The notes beneath the pieces were generated by a model. That model was not told where the DNA came from. It worked only from the letters and a program-made list of their open reading frames with translations, and did no database searches. The position numbers and the translations under genes were made by a program. Shown in pieces: positions 1 to 6,338 of a stretch of DNA of 20,264 nt; position 1 is the first letter of the stretch; the number at the start of each line of letters is the position of its first letter. This DNA is from Nitrospinota bacterium (GTDB taxonomy: Bacteria > Nitrospinota > Nitrospinia > UBA9942). The stretch covers positions 1 to 20,264 of the forward strand of contig JACQEW010000149.1 of NCBI GenBank assembly GCA_016200365.1, given 5' to 3'.

Positions 1-1
1 C

Positions 2-77
2 GCTGGTTCAGCCCCTGAAAGATTCAATCAGGGGCTGAACCAAAACATTAAGGTTCAATCTAAAAGATTGAACCAGC
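2..77. repeat. Compound palindromic repeat upstream of ade
   Basis: Two hairpins sit inside a third. Positions 4-18 pair perfectly with 28-42 (15 bp, core cagcccctga/tcaggggctg), 52-61 pair with 65-74 (core ggttcaatct/agattgaacc), and the outer ends 2-10 and 69-77 are also complementary. The cagcccctga/tcaggggctg core recurs at 18021-18049 inside another repeat, so this is a dispersed repeat family and not a gene-specific regulator. The left end may continue outside the window. No T-run follows either hairpin, so it is not an obvious terminator. Confidence 0.8.
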
Positions 78-104
78 AGGGGGGCATGGTATATACTTAG
101 GCGG

Positions 105-1844
105 ATGAAGACATTAGAGCAAAGGATTAAGGTGGCAAAGGGAGAGGAGAGAGCCGACCTCCTTATAAAAAATGCGAGGGTGGTCAATGTATTTTCCGGA
201 GAGATTATAGAGACCGATGTCGCTGTATTTCAGGGGATGATTGCAGGGTTCGGCAGGTATAAGGCGAGAAAGACCCTGAATATTCGCGGGATGTATCTCT
301 GCCCCGGTTTTATTGACGGGCATGTCCACATAGAAAGCTCGATGGTTCTTCCAGCTGAATTTGCAAGGGCTGTGGTTCCTTCAGGCACAACCGCCGTTGT
401 TATTGACCCCCATGAGATAGCGAATGTATTCGGACTCGAGGGGATAAAGTTCATGGTTGAATCGAGCAGGCACATCCCCCTCGATGTATATGTCATGCTT
501 TCTTCCTGTGTTCCTGCGACTGACATGGATACATCCGGCGCAAGACTCACCCATCATGACCTTTCGGTTTTTGCCGATAAACCGTGGGCATTGGGGCTGG
601 CTGAAATGATGGATTATCATGGCGTAATCCATAGAGTCCCCGATATGCTAAAAAAGATTCGCATTATGAAGGGAAAGGTGATTAATGGACACGCCCCCGG
701 ACTTTCAGGCAGAGATTTGAGCGCCTATATAGCAGCAGGGATAAAATCGGACCATGAATGCACAAGGGTTGATGAGGCGAGGGAAAAGCTCGAAAAGGGG
801 ATGTATATAATGATTCGGGAAGGGACTGCTGCGAAAAATTTGAGAACCCTTCTTCCTCTCATTACATCTGAAAATAACAGGAGATTTATGTTTGTTACGG
901 ATGACAGGTCTCCATCCGACCTTATAAATGAAGGGCATATCGACTATATGATTAAGACGGCCGTCCGGGAAGGCTTAAATCCTGTTACAGCCATAAAAAT
1001 AGCTACATTGAATCCTGCCGAGTATTTTCATCTCTATGAGCATGGGGCAATCGCACCCGGTTATCGGGCTGACCTTGCTGTCTTTGACAGCTTTAAAAAT
1101 TTTAGAGTCAGGATGGTATTTAAAAAGGGAAACATGGCAGCAGAAGACGGTAAGCTCCTGCCGGAAGCCATACAGATTCATCCCTTACACTTGAGGAGCT
1201 CAATGAATGTAAATCTCTCCGCTATAAAGAATTTTGGAGTAACCCCCCTTCGCCCCCCTTTAATAAAGGGAAGGGGGGGGGTTATAAAAGTTATAGAAGT
1301 CATACCGGGACAGGTGCTTACCAAAAAAAGGATAGAAAGGGCAAAAATTGAGGACGGAGCGGTAGTTGCGGATGTAAAGAGAGACATCCTTAAAATTGCT
1401 GTAATAGAGAGGCATCTATCGTCTAAAAATATCGGCAGAGGATTTGTAAAAGGGTTCGGCTTAAAAAGCGGAGCTATTGCCTCATCCATATCTCACGACT
1501 CCCATAATATAGTAACAGTCGGCACTAACGATATGGATATGCACTCTGCTGTAAATGAGATTATACATCTTAAAGGGGGGCAGGTGGCTGTAAAGGACGG
1601 CAAGGTTATCGAATCCCTCCCCCTCCCTATTGCAGGGCTTATGTCCGACAGACCTCTCAGGGAAGTCAAAGAGAAAATAGAAAAGCTTAATTCTGCTGTC
1701 AGAAGACTCGGATGCAAGCTCCCCAATCCCTTTATGACCCTCTCATTCCTCTCCCTCCCTGTAATACCTGAGATCAAGCTCACCGATAAAGGACTTGTGG
1801 ATGTGGAGAAATCTAAAATTGTTTCCCTCTTTGGGAGGGTGTGA
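105..1844 (+). CDS. ade: Adenine deaminase (Ade), with an in-frame repeat insertion
   Basis: Hydrolyses adenine to hypoxanthine and ammonia in purine salvage; cytoplasmic metal-dependent amidohydrolase. The 579-residue product has the family order: ADLLIKNARVVNVFSGEI near the N-terminus, PGFIDGHVHIESSM (metal ligands H73 and H75), DPHEIANVFG near residue 101, NGHAPGLSG, KSDHECT, FVTDDRSPSDL, then the C-terminal half with IEVIPGQ, SHDSHNI and GLMSDRPL. The start is chosen because the conserved N-terminus follows directly; the ribosome site is weak. Odd point: residues about 379-394 (VTPLRPPLIKGRGGVI) are encoded by a C-rich/G-rich palindrome at 1240-1284 that belongs to a dispersed repeat family. 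It lies in a linker before IEVIPGQ, so activity is probably retained. Followed by mnmA after a 97-nt repeat-filled gap. Confidence 0.93.
   Translation: MKTLEQRIKVAKGEERADLLIKNARVVNVFSGEIIETDVAVFQGMIAGFGRYKARKTLNIRGMYLCPGFIDGHVHIESSMVLPAEFARAVVPSGTTAVVIDPHEIANVFGLEGIKFMVESSRHIPLDVYVMLSSCVPATDMDTSGARLTHHDLSVFADKPWALGLAEMMDYHGVIHRVPDMLKKIRIMKGKVINGHAPGLSGRDLSAYIAAGIKSDHECTRVDEAREKLEKGMYIMIREGTAAKNLRTLLPLITSENNRRFMFVTDDRSPSDLINEGHIDYMIKTAVREGLNPVTAIKIATLNPAEYFHLYEHGAIAPGYRADLAVFDSFKNFRVRMVFKKGNMAAEDGKLLPEAIQIHPLHLRSSMNVNLSAIKNFGVTPLRPPLIKGRGGVIKVIEVIPGQVLTKKRIERAKIEDGAVVADVKRDILKIAVIERHLSSKNIGRGFVKGFGLKSGAIASSISHDSHNIVTVGTNDMDMHSAVNEIIHLKGGQVAVKDGKVIESLPLPIAGLMSDRPLREVKEKIEKLNSAVRRLGCKLPNPFMTLSFLSLPVIPEIKLTDKGLVDVEKSKIVSLFGRV
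1240..1284. repeat. C-rich/G-rich palindromic repeat inside ade
   Basis: The left arm, starting taacccccct, pairs with the right arm ending in a G9 run plus tta, around the centre tttaataaa. The same design occurs at 11348-11425 (inside cysS) and 16595-16643 (after the molybdoenzyme gene). The ade reading frame stays open across it and gains about 15 residues. A G9 run in a coding region is also a possible slippage site. Confidence 0.8.
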
Positions 1845-1851
1845 TAAGATA

Positions 1852-1929
1852 GGGTTCAAGGGGTCGAGGGTTCGAGGATTCAAGGGGTTCTTTTCACTTG
1901 ACCCCTTGACCACTTGAATCCTTGAACCC
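1852..1929. repeat. Long imperfect palindrome between ade and mnmA
   Basis: The sequence gggttcaag at the left end is complementary to cttgaaccc at the right end, and caaggggt (about 1881-1888) pairs with accccttg (about 1901-1908), giving a long imperfect hairpin filling the gap. It ends in ccctttttatttt, so it could also act as a transcription terminator for ade. Related tandem gggtcaa units occur in cysS at 11546-11573, which argues for a dispersed repeat. Confidence 0.7.
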
Positions 1930-1941
1930 TTTTTATTTTCC

Positions 1942-3099
1942 ATGAAGGAGAGAATTGTTATTGCAATGAGCGGCGGGGTGGACAGCTCCACTGCTGCCGC
2001 TCTTTTAAAAGATGCAGGGTATGATGTAATAGGCATATCCATGCAGATATGGGATTACTCTGCGGAAAATTCTGAACGGTTTGGAACATGCTGCTCTCTC
2101 GACGATATAAATGATGCCAGAAGGGTGGCGGAGAAGATTGGCATTCCCTTTTATGTCCTAAAGCTCGAAGATGAGTTTAAGAAGAATGTGGTTGATTATT
2201 TTATTTCCGAATACCTGAGGGGAAGGACACCGAATCCGTGCATACCCTGCAACCAGCGGCTGAAGTTTGACATATTGCTTAACTATGCTGCAAAGATTGG
2301 TGCATCAAAGGTGGCAACAGGTCATTATGCAAGGATACATTCCCACGCAGAGCGTGGGAACGAGAATGGGAATAGATATTTCATACAGAGGGGTGTGGAC
2401 ATAAATAAGGACCAGAGCTATTTTCTCTTTAATCTTACGCAGGAGCAGTTAAAAAAGGCTTTATTCCCACTCGGCGATTATACGAAGTCTGAGATTAGAA
2501 AGATGGCAAAGTCCTTTGGGCTAAAGGTTGCAGAAAAGGAAGAGAGTCAGGAGATATGCTTTATCCCTGATAATAATTATGCGGATTTTATAGCCGGGAG
2601 GGTTGATGCCGAAAAGATAATAGAAGGGGAGATAGTAACGACCGATGGGGCGGTAGTGGGAAGGCACAAGGGACTCCCTTTTTATACTATCGGTCAAAGA
2701 AAGGGGCTTGGCATAAGCTGGAGCAGACCTTTATATGTCAGCGAGATAGATGTAGAGAATAATCGTTTGATTGTGAATGAAGGGGAGGCTTTGATGAGAA
2801 GGGAGTTTATTGTGGAAAATGTAAACTGGTCTATTGATGCTCCTACAGATGGGACTTTCAGGGCATCTACGCAAATACGATATAGACATCCCGCATCAGA
2901 GTCAGAGATTACCTCCATTCCCACGCAGAGCATGGGAACGAGAAATAATAGTGTCAGGGTAATTTTTGATGAGCCCCAGAGGGCGATAACACCGGGACAG
3001 GCAGCAGTGTTCTACGATGGAGATACATTAATAGGTGGTGGATGGATAAGGGAAACATTAAATACAAATCCCAAATCTCAAATTTCAAATTCCAAATAA
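1942..3099 (+). CDS. mnmA: tRNA-specific 2-thiouridylase MnmA, carrying repeat-derived segments
   Basis: Thiolates U34 of the tRNAs for Lys, Glu and Gln using ATP and a persulfide relay; cytoplasmic. The PP-loop AMSGGVDSS is at residues 8-16, followed by GISMQIWD, TPNPCIPCN (first catalytic Cys), ATGHYAR, NKDQSYFLF, SQEICFIPD (second catalytic Cys), YTIGQRKGLG and the C-terminal DEPQRAITPGQAAVFYDGD. The 385-residue length is slightly above the usual 360-370. Three stretches are repeat-derived: residues about 133-142 (HSHAERGNEN), about 325-336 (SIPTQSMGTRNN) and the last 12 residues (NTNPKSQISNSK). All lie outside the catalytic motifs, in surface loops or the tail. The start is the only ATG just before the PP-loop, with AAGGAG just inside the gene, so the ribosome site is unclear. 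Confidence 0.95.
   Translation: MKERIVIAMSGGVDSSTAAALLKDAGYDVIGISMQIWDYSAENSERFGTCCSLDDINDARRVAEKIGIPFYVLKLEDEFKKNVVDYFISEYLRGRTPNPCIPCNQRLKFDILLNYAAKIGASKVATGHYARIHSHAERGNENGNRYFIQRGVDINKDQSYFLFNLTQEQLKKALFPLGDYTKSEIRKMAKSFGLKVAEKEESQEICFIPDNNYADFIAGRVDAEKIIEGEIVTTDGAVVGRHKGLPFYTIGQRKGLGISWSRPLYVSEIDVENNRLIVNEGEALMRREFIVENVNWSIDAPTDGTFRASTQIRYRHPASESEITSIPTQSMGTRNNSVRVIFDEPQRAITPGQAAVFYDGDTLIGGGWIRETLNTNPKSQISNSK
2338..2366. repeat. Palindromic element copy 1 inside mnmA
   Basis: A 29-nt unit with palindromic core ttcccacgc-aga-gcgtgggaa (2340-2360) followed by cgagaa. A second copy with one mismatch is at 2916-2944. It is read in frame here as HSHAERGNE. Confidence 0.9.
2916..2944. repeat. 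Palindromic element copy 2 inside mnmA
   Basis: Same 29-nt unit as 2338-2366 with a single g-to-a change in the right arm (gcatgggaa). The offset between the copies is 578 nt, not a multiple of three, so this copy is read in another frame, as SIPTQSMGTRN, and is still open. Confidence 0.9.
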
Positions 3100-3181
3100 T
3101 ATTCAATAACCAAAATTAAAAAATTTGGTTATTGTGATTTGGTTATTGGAATTTATTTGTGATTTGGTGCTTGGTTATTGG
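3062..3181. repeat. AT-rich palindromic repeat covering the mnmA 3' end
   Basis: Left arm units of the type caaatcccaaat, ttcaaattccaaat and caataaccaaa; right arm units tttggttattg and gatttggttattgg. The tightest pairing is 3104-3117 with 3122-3134. The left arm encodes the last 12 codons and stop of mnmA, so the original stop codon was probably displaced by the insertion. Confidence 0.7.
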
Positions 3182-3226
3182 AGTTTTCATCCCCCTTTTT
3201 GAGCCGAAGGCTCGTGTGGGTTTCGT

Positions 3227-3643
3227 ATGAGTAAAATTACAGTCTGGTTTATCAGAATGGCAATGAGTTATTTTGTAGTAGCAGCAAGTATGGGCGTGCT
3301 GATGCTTGCATTGCCGTGGTGGACAAGGACATATATTCCGGGTCATGCCCATCTTAACCTGTTGGGCTGGATAAGCATGACGATATACGGAGTTGCTTAT
3401 CACATAATGCCGCGCTTCAGCGGAAGACCGTTATACAGCAACAGGCTCGCATGGATTCACTTTTATCTGGCAAATATAGGCTTAATCGGGATGGTGCTGT
3501 TCTTCGGATTTGTTGGGCATGGGAAACGGGGTATATATGAACAACTACTATTATATTCTGCAATCGTAGAACTATTCTCCATAGTAATCTTTGTCTACAA
3601 CATGATGAGGACGATAAGGGTGGTTGAAGGTAGTCCTAAATAG
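3227..3643 (+). CDS. Small membrane protein resembling part of heme-copper oxidase subunit I
   Basis: The 138-residue product has four predicted membrane helices at about 8-30, 44-66, 74-97 and 106-128. The second helix begins with PGHAHLNLLGWISMTIYG and ends with YHIMPRFSG. This histidine pattern resembles subunit I of cbb3-type oxidases and related NO reductases and NnrS-like proteins, but the protein is far too short to be a complete oxidase (about 12 helices). It might be a heme- or metal-binding membrane protein of its own; that is inference. No clear Shine-Dalgarno sequence precedes the ATG, though the upstream repeat ends only about 45 nt away. It stands alone between mnmA and the cassette island, and is preceded by a small gccgaaggctcg palindromic fragment. 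Confidence 0.75.
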   Translation: MSKITVWFIRMAMSYFVVAASMGVLMLALPWWTRTYIPGHAHLNLLGWISMTIYGVAYHIMPRFSGRPLYSNRLAWIHFYLANIGLIGMVLFFGFVGHGKRGIYEQLLLYSAIVELFSIVIFVYNMMRTIRVVEGSPK

Positions 3644-3693
3644 GATTTGGGGGTATTTTCGCAATAATATAAATTATTTTTATTTTTTTGTTT

Positions 3694-3752
3694 GCATAAC
3701 GATTGAGTTCAGCGGCGGCGTACTCGCCGTCCGCTGGAGTGATTTGTTAGCT
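3694..3752 (-). other. attC-like recombination site 1
   Basis: Lies 3 nt downstream of the stop of the minus-strand gene 4121-3756. On the minus strand it reads agctaac (R''-like core), a spacer, then cagcggacggcg, a 4-nt loop, cgccgccgctg, a spacer and gttatgc (R'-like core). The stem 3710-3720 with 3725-3736 is 11 perfect pairs interrupted by one unpaired base (position 3730), the extrahelical base expected of a folded attC. The outer spacers are mismatched, like an unpaired central spacer. The 59-nt length is at the short end of the attC range. Confidence 0.72.
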
Positions 3753-3755
3753 TAA

Positions 3756-4121
3756 TCACTTTATAGTTACTGTAGCAACTGTAATACGAAACTTTCCATT
3801 CTCTTCCTGAATTTGAGCATTAACTATCTGTTTATTTACATCCTGATATAATTCAAATTTTCTCTTTATCAATAAACGAAGGTCTTCTTCTGCCCCTGTT
3901 AAAATATCTTTTCCATGATCTGAATTAAGTCTTTTATATTCCTCCATGTATCTCTCTATTGCTTTTTCTCTTTTCTGTTCGTTTAAACATGCTATATTCC
4001 AAGCAGACACGGCGCCATTTAGTAATTGTTGTTTATGTTCAATATCTTCTCCCAAAACGATATATTCCTTTGCAAAATTAGCTACCATTTCAGAAATCTT
4101 TTCTTTCTTATGTTGAGTCAT
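3756..4121 (-). CDS. Unknown 121-residue protein, cassette-borne
   Basis: I do not recognise a family. The product is soluble, highly charged and mostly helical, with likely coiled-coil stretches (EKAIERYMEEYKRLN, EEDLRLLIKRKFELYQDVNKQ) and no signal peptide, cysteine pair or catalytic motif that I can see. The start ATG has a strong ribosome site, ggagggg, 8 nt upstream. The gene is AT-rich and points opposite to the genes on both sides. It is bounded by attC-like sites at 3694-3752 and 4151-4210, so gene plus downstream site has the shape of one integron cassette. Cassette genes are commonly orphan or stress/defence related, but nothing in the sequence shows this here. Confidence 0.75.
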   Translation of the reverse strand: MTQHKKEKISEMVANFAKEYIVLGEDIEHKQQLLNGAVSAWNIACLNEQKREKAIERYMEEYKRLNSDHGKDILTGAEEDLRLLIKRKFELYQDVNKQIVNAQIQEENGKFRITVATVTIK

Positions 4122-4150
4122 TTTGTACCCCTCCGTATCTATATTTTTAA

Positions 4151-4210
4151 GCTAACGACCCAACTCAGCGACGACGTCTTTTCGGCGTTCGATGTAGTGC
4201 CTTGTTGGGA
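4151..4210 (-). other. attC-like recombination site 2 (degenerate)
   Basis: On the minus strand it runs from tcccaac (R''-like) to gttagct (R'-like). The stem 4166-4176 with 4083+100 to 4194 (that is, 4183-4194) gives 9 of 11 pairs with a single unpaired T at 4189, matching the layout of site 1. The R'-like core gttagc is the mirror of the R''-like core of site 1, as expected between consecutive cassettes. Weaker than site 1 because of two mismatches. Confidence 0.6.
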
Positions 4211-4288
4211 CTTTGATTTTTGATTTAGGTTCTAATGCTTTTAATGCCCTTTTGTTTTATGTCTTTTTTCCCGTAACAACTTTTCGGC
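4201..4288. repeat. Direct repeat copy A flanking the second cassette gene
   Basis: Starts cttgttggg and contains tttgattttt and ggttctaatgc; it aligns with 4803-4880 over roughly 75 nt with scattered differences. The two copies lie on either side of the gene 4777-4289. This suggests two related cassettes with similar 3' untranslated ends, or a duplicated cassette whose gene was replaced. Confidence 0.65.
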
Positions 4289-4777
4289 TTATACATGCAG
4301 ATTTTCCGCGTTGTTTGATGCCGGTTGCTCAGCGATGCTTTTCAACCGTAAAAACACCTCTTGAATATCTTGCATTGGTTGTTCTTGTGTGAACAGTTTC
4401 TTTATGGCCAGGTCACGGTATTCCGATACGCTATCAAGCAACTCTTGGACAGATTCCCATTTCCCCAATCGCTTTGCCTCTACAAGACCTTGGAGGATAA
4501 TATCAAGAGGCAGATATGCATGAGCTATTTGATGTCGTAGTTTCGTTACCAAGCCAAGAACCCTGTCAATGGCTCCGCTAATTTCTACTTCGAGTGCAGA
4601 TTGTTTGATATCTTCACCCAGTCGTGTCTTGATTCCTTGTACCTCTTGAGTCAATTGGATAAGTAACGGAATGGGGCTTTGTTTGTCCGAATCAACCTTC
4701 GCTTTTCGGTAATACCATTCACTGAATACCCATGAGACCAAGGCACCGAAAATTGTGCCTATAATCATTTCGATCAT
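4289..4777 (-). CDS. Unknown membrane-anchored 162-residue protein, cassette-borne
   Basis: No family recognised. An N-terminal hydrophobic segment (about residues 2-20, IEMIIGTIFGALVSWVFSEW) would anchor it in the membrane, followed by a charged YYRKAK and a long helical cytoplasmic part. A stretch around residues 65-95 (SGAIDRVLGLVTKLRHQIAHAYL) resembles helical bundles with an RHxxAHxY-like element, reminiscent of HEPN-type R-x-x-x-x-H motifs; the match is suggestive only. The ribosome site is weak. The gene lies between repeat copies A and B and upstream of attC-like site 2 on its own strand, so it looks like a second cassette. Confidence 0.72.
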   Translation of the reverse strand: MIEMIIGTIFGALVSWVFSEWYYRKAKVDSDKQSPIPLLIQLTQEVQGIKTRLGEDIKQSALEVEISGAIDRVLGLVTKLRHQIAHAYLPLDIILQGLVEAKRLGKWESVQELLDSVSEYRDLAIKKLFTQEQPMQDIQEVFLRLKSIAEQPASNNAENLHV

Positions 4778-4797
4778 GTTGTTTTATCACTCTAAAA

Positions 4798-4811
4798 GTT
4801 AACTTGTTGGA
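4798..4811 (-). other. Collapsed attC-like remnant
   Basis: On the minus strand tccaac is followed after only two bases by gttaac: an R''-like core joined almost directly to an R'-like core, with no hairpin body between. Compared with 4151-4210, the whole stem-loop is missing. It marks the upstream boundary of the second cassette. Confidence 0.4.
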
Positions 4812-4880
4812 TTTTGATTTTGCTTTTGGTTCTAATGCCTTTATTGCTTTTTATCCTGTCGCAACATTGTCTTTTAAGTT
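4803..4880. repeat. Direct repeat copy B of the cassette island
   Basis: Begins cttgttgga, contains ttttgatttt and ggttctaatgc, and parallels 4201-4288. It probably is the 3' end of a lost cassette. Confidence 0.6.
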
Positions 4881-5104
4881 TATTCAACATTATGATGGAT
4901 TATAGAAATTAAAGGTGAGATAGTCAAGGAGAAAAATTATAAAACCTTTGAAAATGAAGAGGAAATGCAATATAATGATTTTGTATTAGTTGTTATATTG
5001 CTGAAATTATAGTATTGCATATTAGTTATGTTAGAGTCCTTTAAACGATTTTTGTCATCAAAGGGAAAGAGTGGAGGTTGTTTTTATAAAAGGTGTGATT
5101 TGAT
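4881..5104. other. Gap after the cassette island, no convincing gene
   Basis: AT-rich. One plus-strand open stretch between about 4900 and 5010 reads IEIKGEIVKEKNYKTFENEE and onwards, ending at a TAG. It has no start codon or ribosome site and may be a gene remnant. The end of the gap carries the aaaggtg ribosome site (about 5088-5094) of the downstream phosphatase gene. Confidence 0.4.
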
Positions 5105-5908
5105 ATGCCCTTTAAACTTGAGAAATTCCTAAATACTGCTGTAGAAGCTGTAAAAGAGGCGGGGAGGATACAAAAGGAGAGATTTGGGGAAAATTTTAAA
5201 ATAGAGCATAAGGGGGAGATAAATCTTGTAACAGAGATTGACTATCAGTGTGAAAAGGTAATTATTGATATAATTAAAATGGAGTATCCCGAGCATGAGA
5301 TATTGACTGAAGAGGCGGGCAGTGTTCAGGGTCTACCCCCCTCGCAGATGGAGGGGAAATACAAATGGATAATTGACCCTCTTGATGGAACAACAAACTA
5401 TGCCCATAATTATCCCTGTTTCTGTGCATCGGTTGGATTGGAGATAAACGGTGATGTTGTTGCAGGTGCAGTTTATAATCCGATAATTGATGAACTTTTT
5501 ACAAGTATAAAAGGGGAGGGTGCATATCTGAATGGAAAGAGATTAAAGGTTTCTGTAATTGGAGATATTGGCAGGAGTCTTCTTGCCACAGGTTTTCCAT
5601 ATGATATAAGGGAGAGCAAAGAGAATAACCTTAATCACTTCTGCAATTTTGCTGTAAGGGTGCAGGCGATACGAAGGGCAGGCTCGGCGGTTCTTGACCT
5701 CTGCTATCTTGCGGCAGGGAGGTTTGATGGTTTCTGGGAGATGAAGCTGAATCCCTGGGACATGGCTGCAGCGAGCCTTATGGTAAAGGAGGCAGGAGGA
5801 ATGATAACAAATTTCAGGGGAGGCGAGTTCAGCATATATAAAGGCGAGACGCTTGCAAGCAATGGATTGATACATCAGGAGATGATAGATATACTTAAAT
5901 TGGGATAA
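5105..5908 (+). CDS. suhB: Inositol monophosphatase family phosphatase
   Basis: Mg-dependent phosphatase of the inositol monophosphatase/SuhB family, hydrolysing inositol-1-phosphate or related sugar phosphates; cytoplasmic. The 267-residue product has both metal-site motifs: EILTEEAG (E69, E70), WIIDPLDGTTNYAHNYP (D91, D94) and the C-terminal NPWDMAAASLMVKEAGG (D219). Family length is 260-275. The ribosome site aaaggtg is about 10 nt upstream of the ATG. A short palindromic stretch at 5334-5355 (ccccctcgcagatggagggg) encodes GLPPSQMEG between the metal motifs, in a loop that is shorter in many homologues; it could be another small inserted repeat. The specific substrate cannot be told from sequence; SuhB also has a transcription-factor-like role in enterobacteria. 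Confidence 0.9.
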   Translation: MPFKLEKFLNTAVEAVKEAGRIQKERFGENFKIEHKGEINLVTEIDYQCEKVIIDIIKMEYPEHEILTEEAGSVQGLPPSQMEGKYKWIIDPLDGTTNYAHNYPCFCASVGLEINGDVVAGAVYNPIIDELFTSIKGEGAYLNGKRLKVSVIGDIGRSLLATGFPYDIRESKENNLNHFCNFAVRVQAIRRAGSAVLDLCYLAAGRFDGFWEMKLNPWDMAAASLMVKEAGGMITNFRGGEFSIYKGETLASNGLIHQEMIDILKLG

Positions 5909-5912
5909 ACTC

Positions 5913-6050
5913 ACCACAAAGGCACAAAATTCCCAATTCCCAATTTCTAATTTCCAATTAAGAAGAAAAAAACAAAATTCCTGAATTGGAAATTCGTAAT
6001 TAGAAATTAGAATTTATTTCTTCGTGTCCTTTGTGTCTTTGTGGTAAAAA
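5913..6050. repeat. Nested palindromic repeat (accacaaag family outside, ccaatt family inside)
   Basis: The outer ends accacaaaggcaca and tgtctttgtggt are complementary. Between them is a second palindrome: ttcccaatttctaatttccaa against ttggaaattcgtaattagaa. The same nesting occurs at 18999-19121, which suggests the two-layer structure moves or is copied as one unit. Confidence 0.8.
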
Positions 6051-6076
6051 TATATTAGAATTAAGGAGGTGTGGTT

Positions 6077-6289
6077 ATGAGGGAACATATAAAGGAGCAG
6101 GTCATAAAGATGGAAAAGGGGCTGGGGATAGGTATTCCGGGTGAATATGCAAAGTATCTGAGCCTCCATCCCGGCTCGCTTGTTGATGTTAATCTCGACA
6201 AGACTAAGGGAGTAATTATAATCTCCCATATCTCGGAGTCGGAGGATATTGTTAAGCGATATATCCCCTCTGCCGGGACAATGGCATAA
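6077..6289 (+). CDS. AbrB/MazE-like small DNA-binding protein
   Basis: A 70-residue protein resembling SpoVT/AbrB swapped-hairpin proteins: a glycine-rich GLGIGIPGEYAKYLSLHPGS (compare R-x-x-IP-x-x-x-x-x-x-L-x-x-G in AbrB-type domains), VDVNLD and GVIIIS strands. Such proteins bind DNA as dimers and are either transition-state regulators or antitoxins. No toxin gene lies next to it; the next gene, 50 nt downstream, is a Crp/Fnr regulator in the same direction. The ATG at 6077 is preferred to the GTG at 6071, because aaggagg at 6063-6069 is 7 nt from the ATG but only 1 nt from the GTG. Confidence 0.7.
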   Translation: MREHIKEQVIKMEKGLGIGIPGEYAKYLSLHPGSLVDVNLDKTKGVIIISHISESEDIVKRYIPSAGTMA

Positions 6290-6338
6290 TTCTCTGCCAT
6301 AAGATGTAAATTGATCGCCATTAGATTTTTTATAAACT

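Noticed and set aside
4900..5010. Plus-strand open stretch reading IEIKGEIVKEKNYKTFENEE and onwards
   Set aside because: No start codon or ribosome site and only about 38 codons; at most a gene remnant, so not listed as a gene.
5334..5355. Small palindrome ccccctcgcagatggagggg in the phosphatase gene as another in-frame repeat insertion
   Set aside because: Only one copy in the window and a small, variable loop; too little to claim insertion.
6305..6320. Fnr-like half-site ttgat before the Crp-family gene
   Set aside because: Second half does not match ATCAA; chance level in AT-rich sequence.
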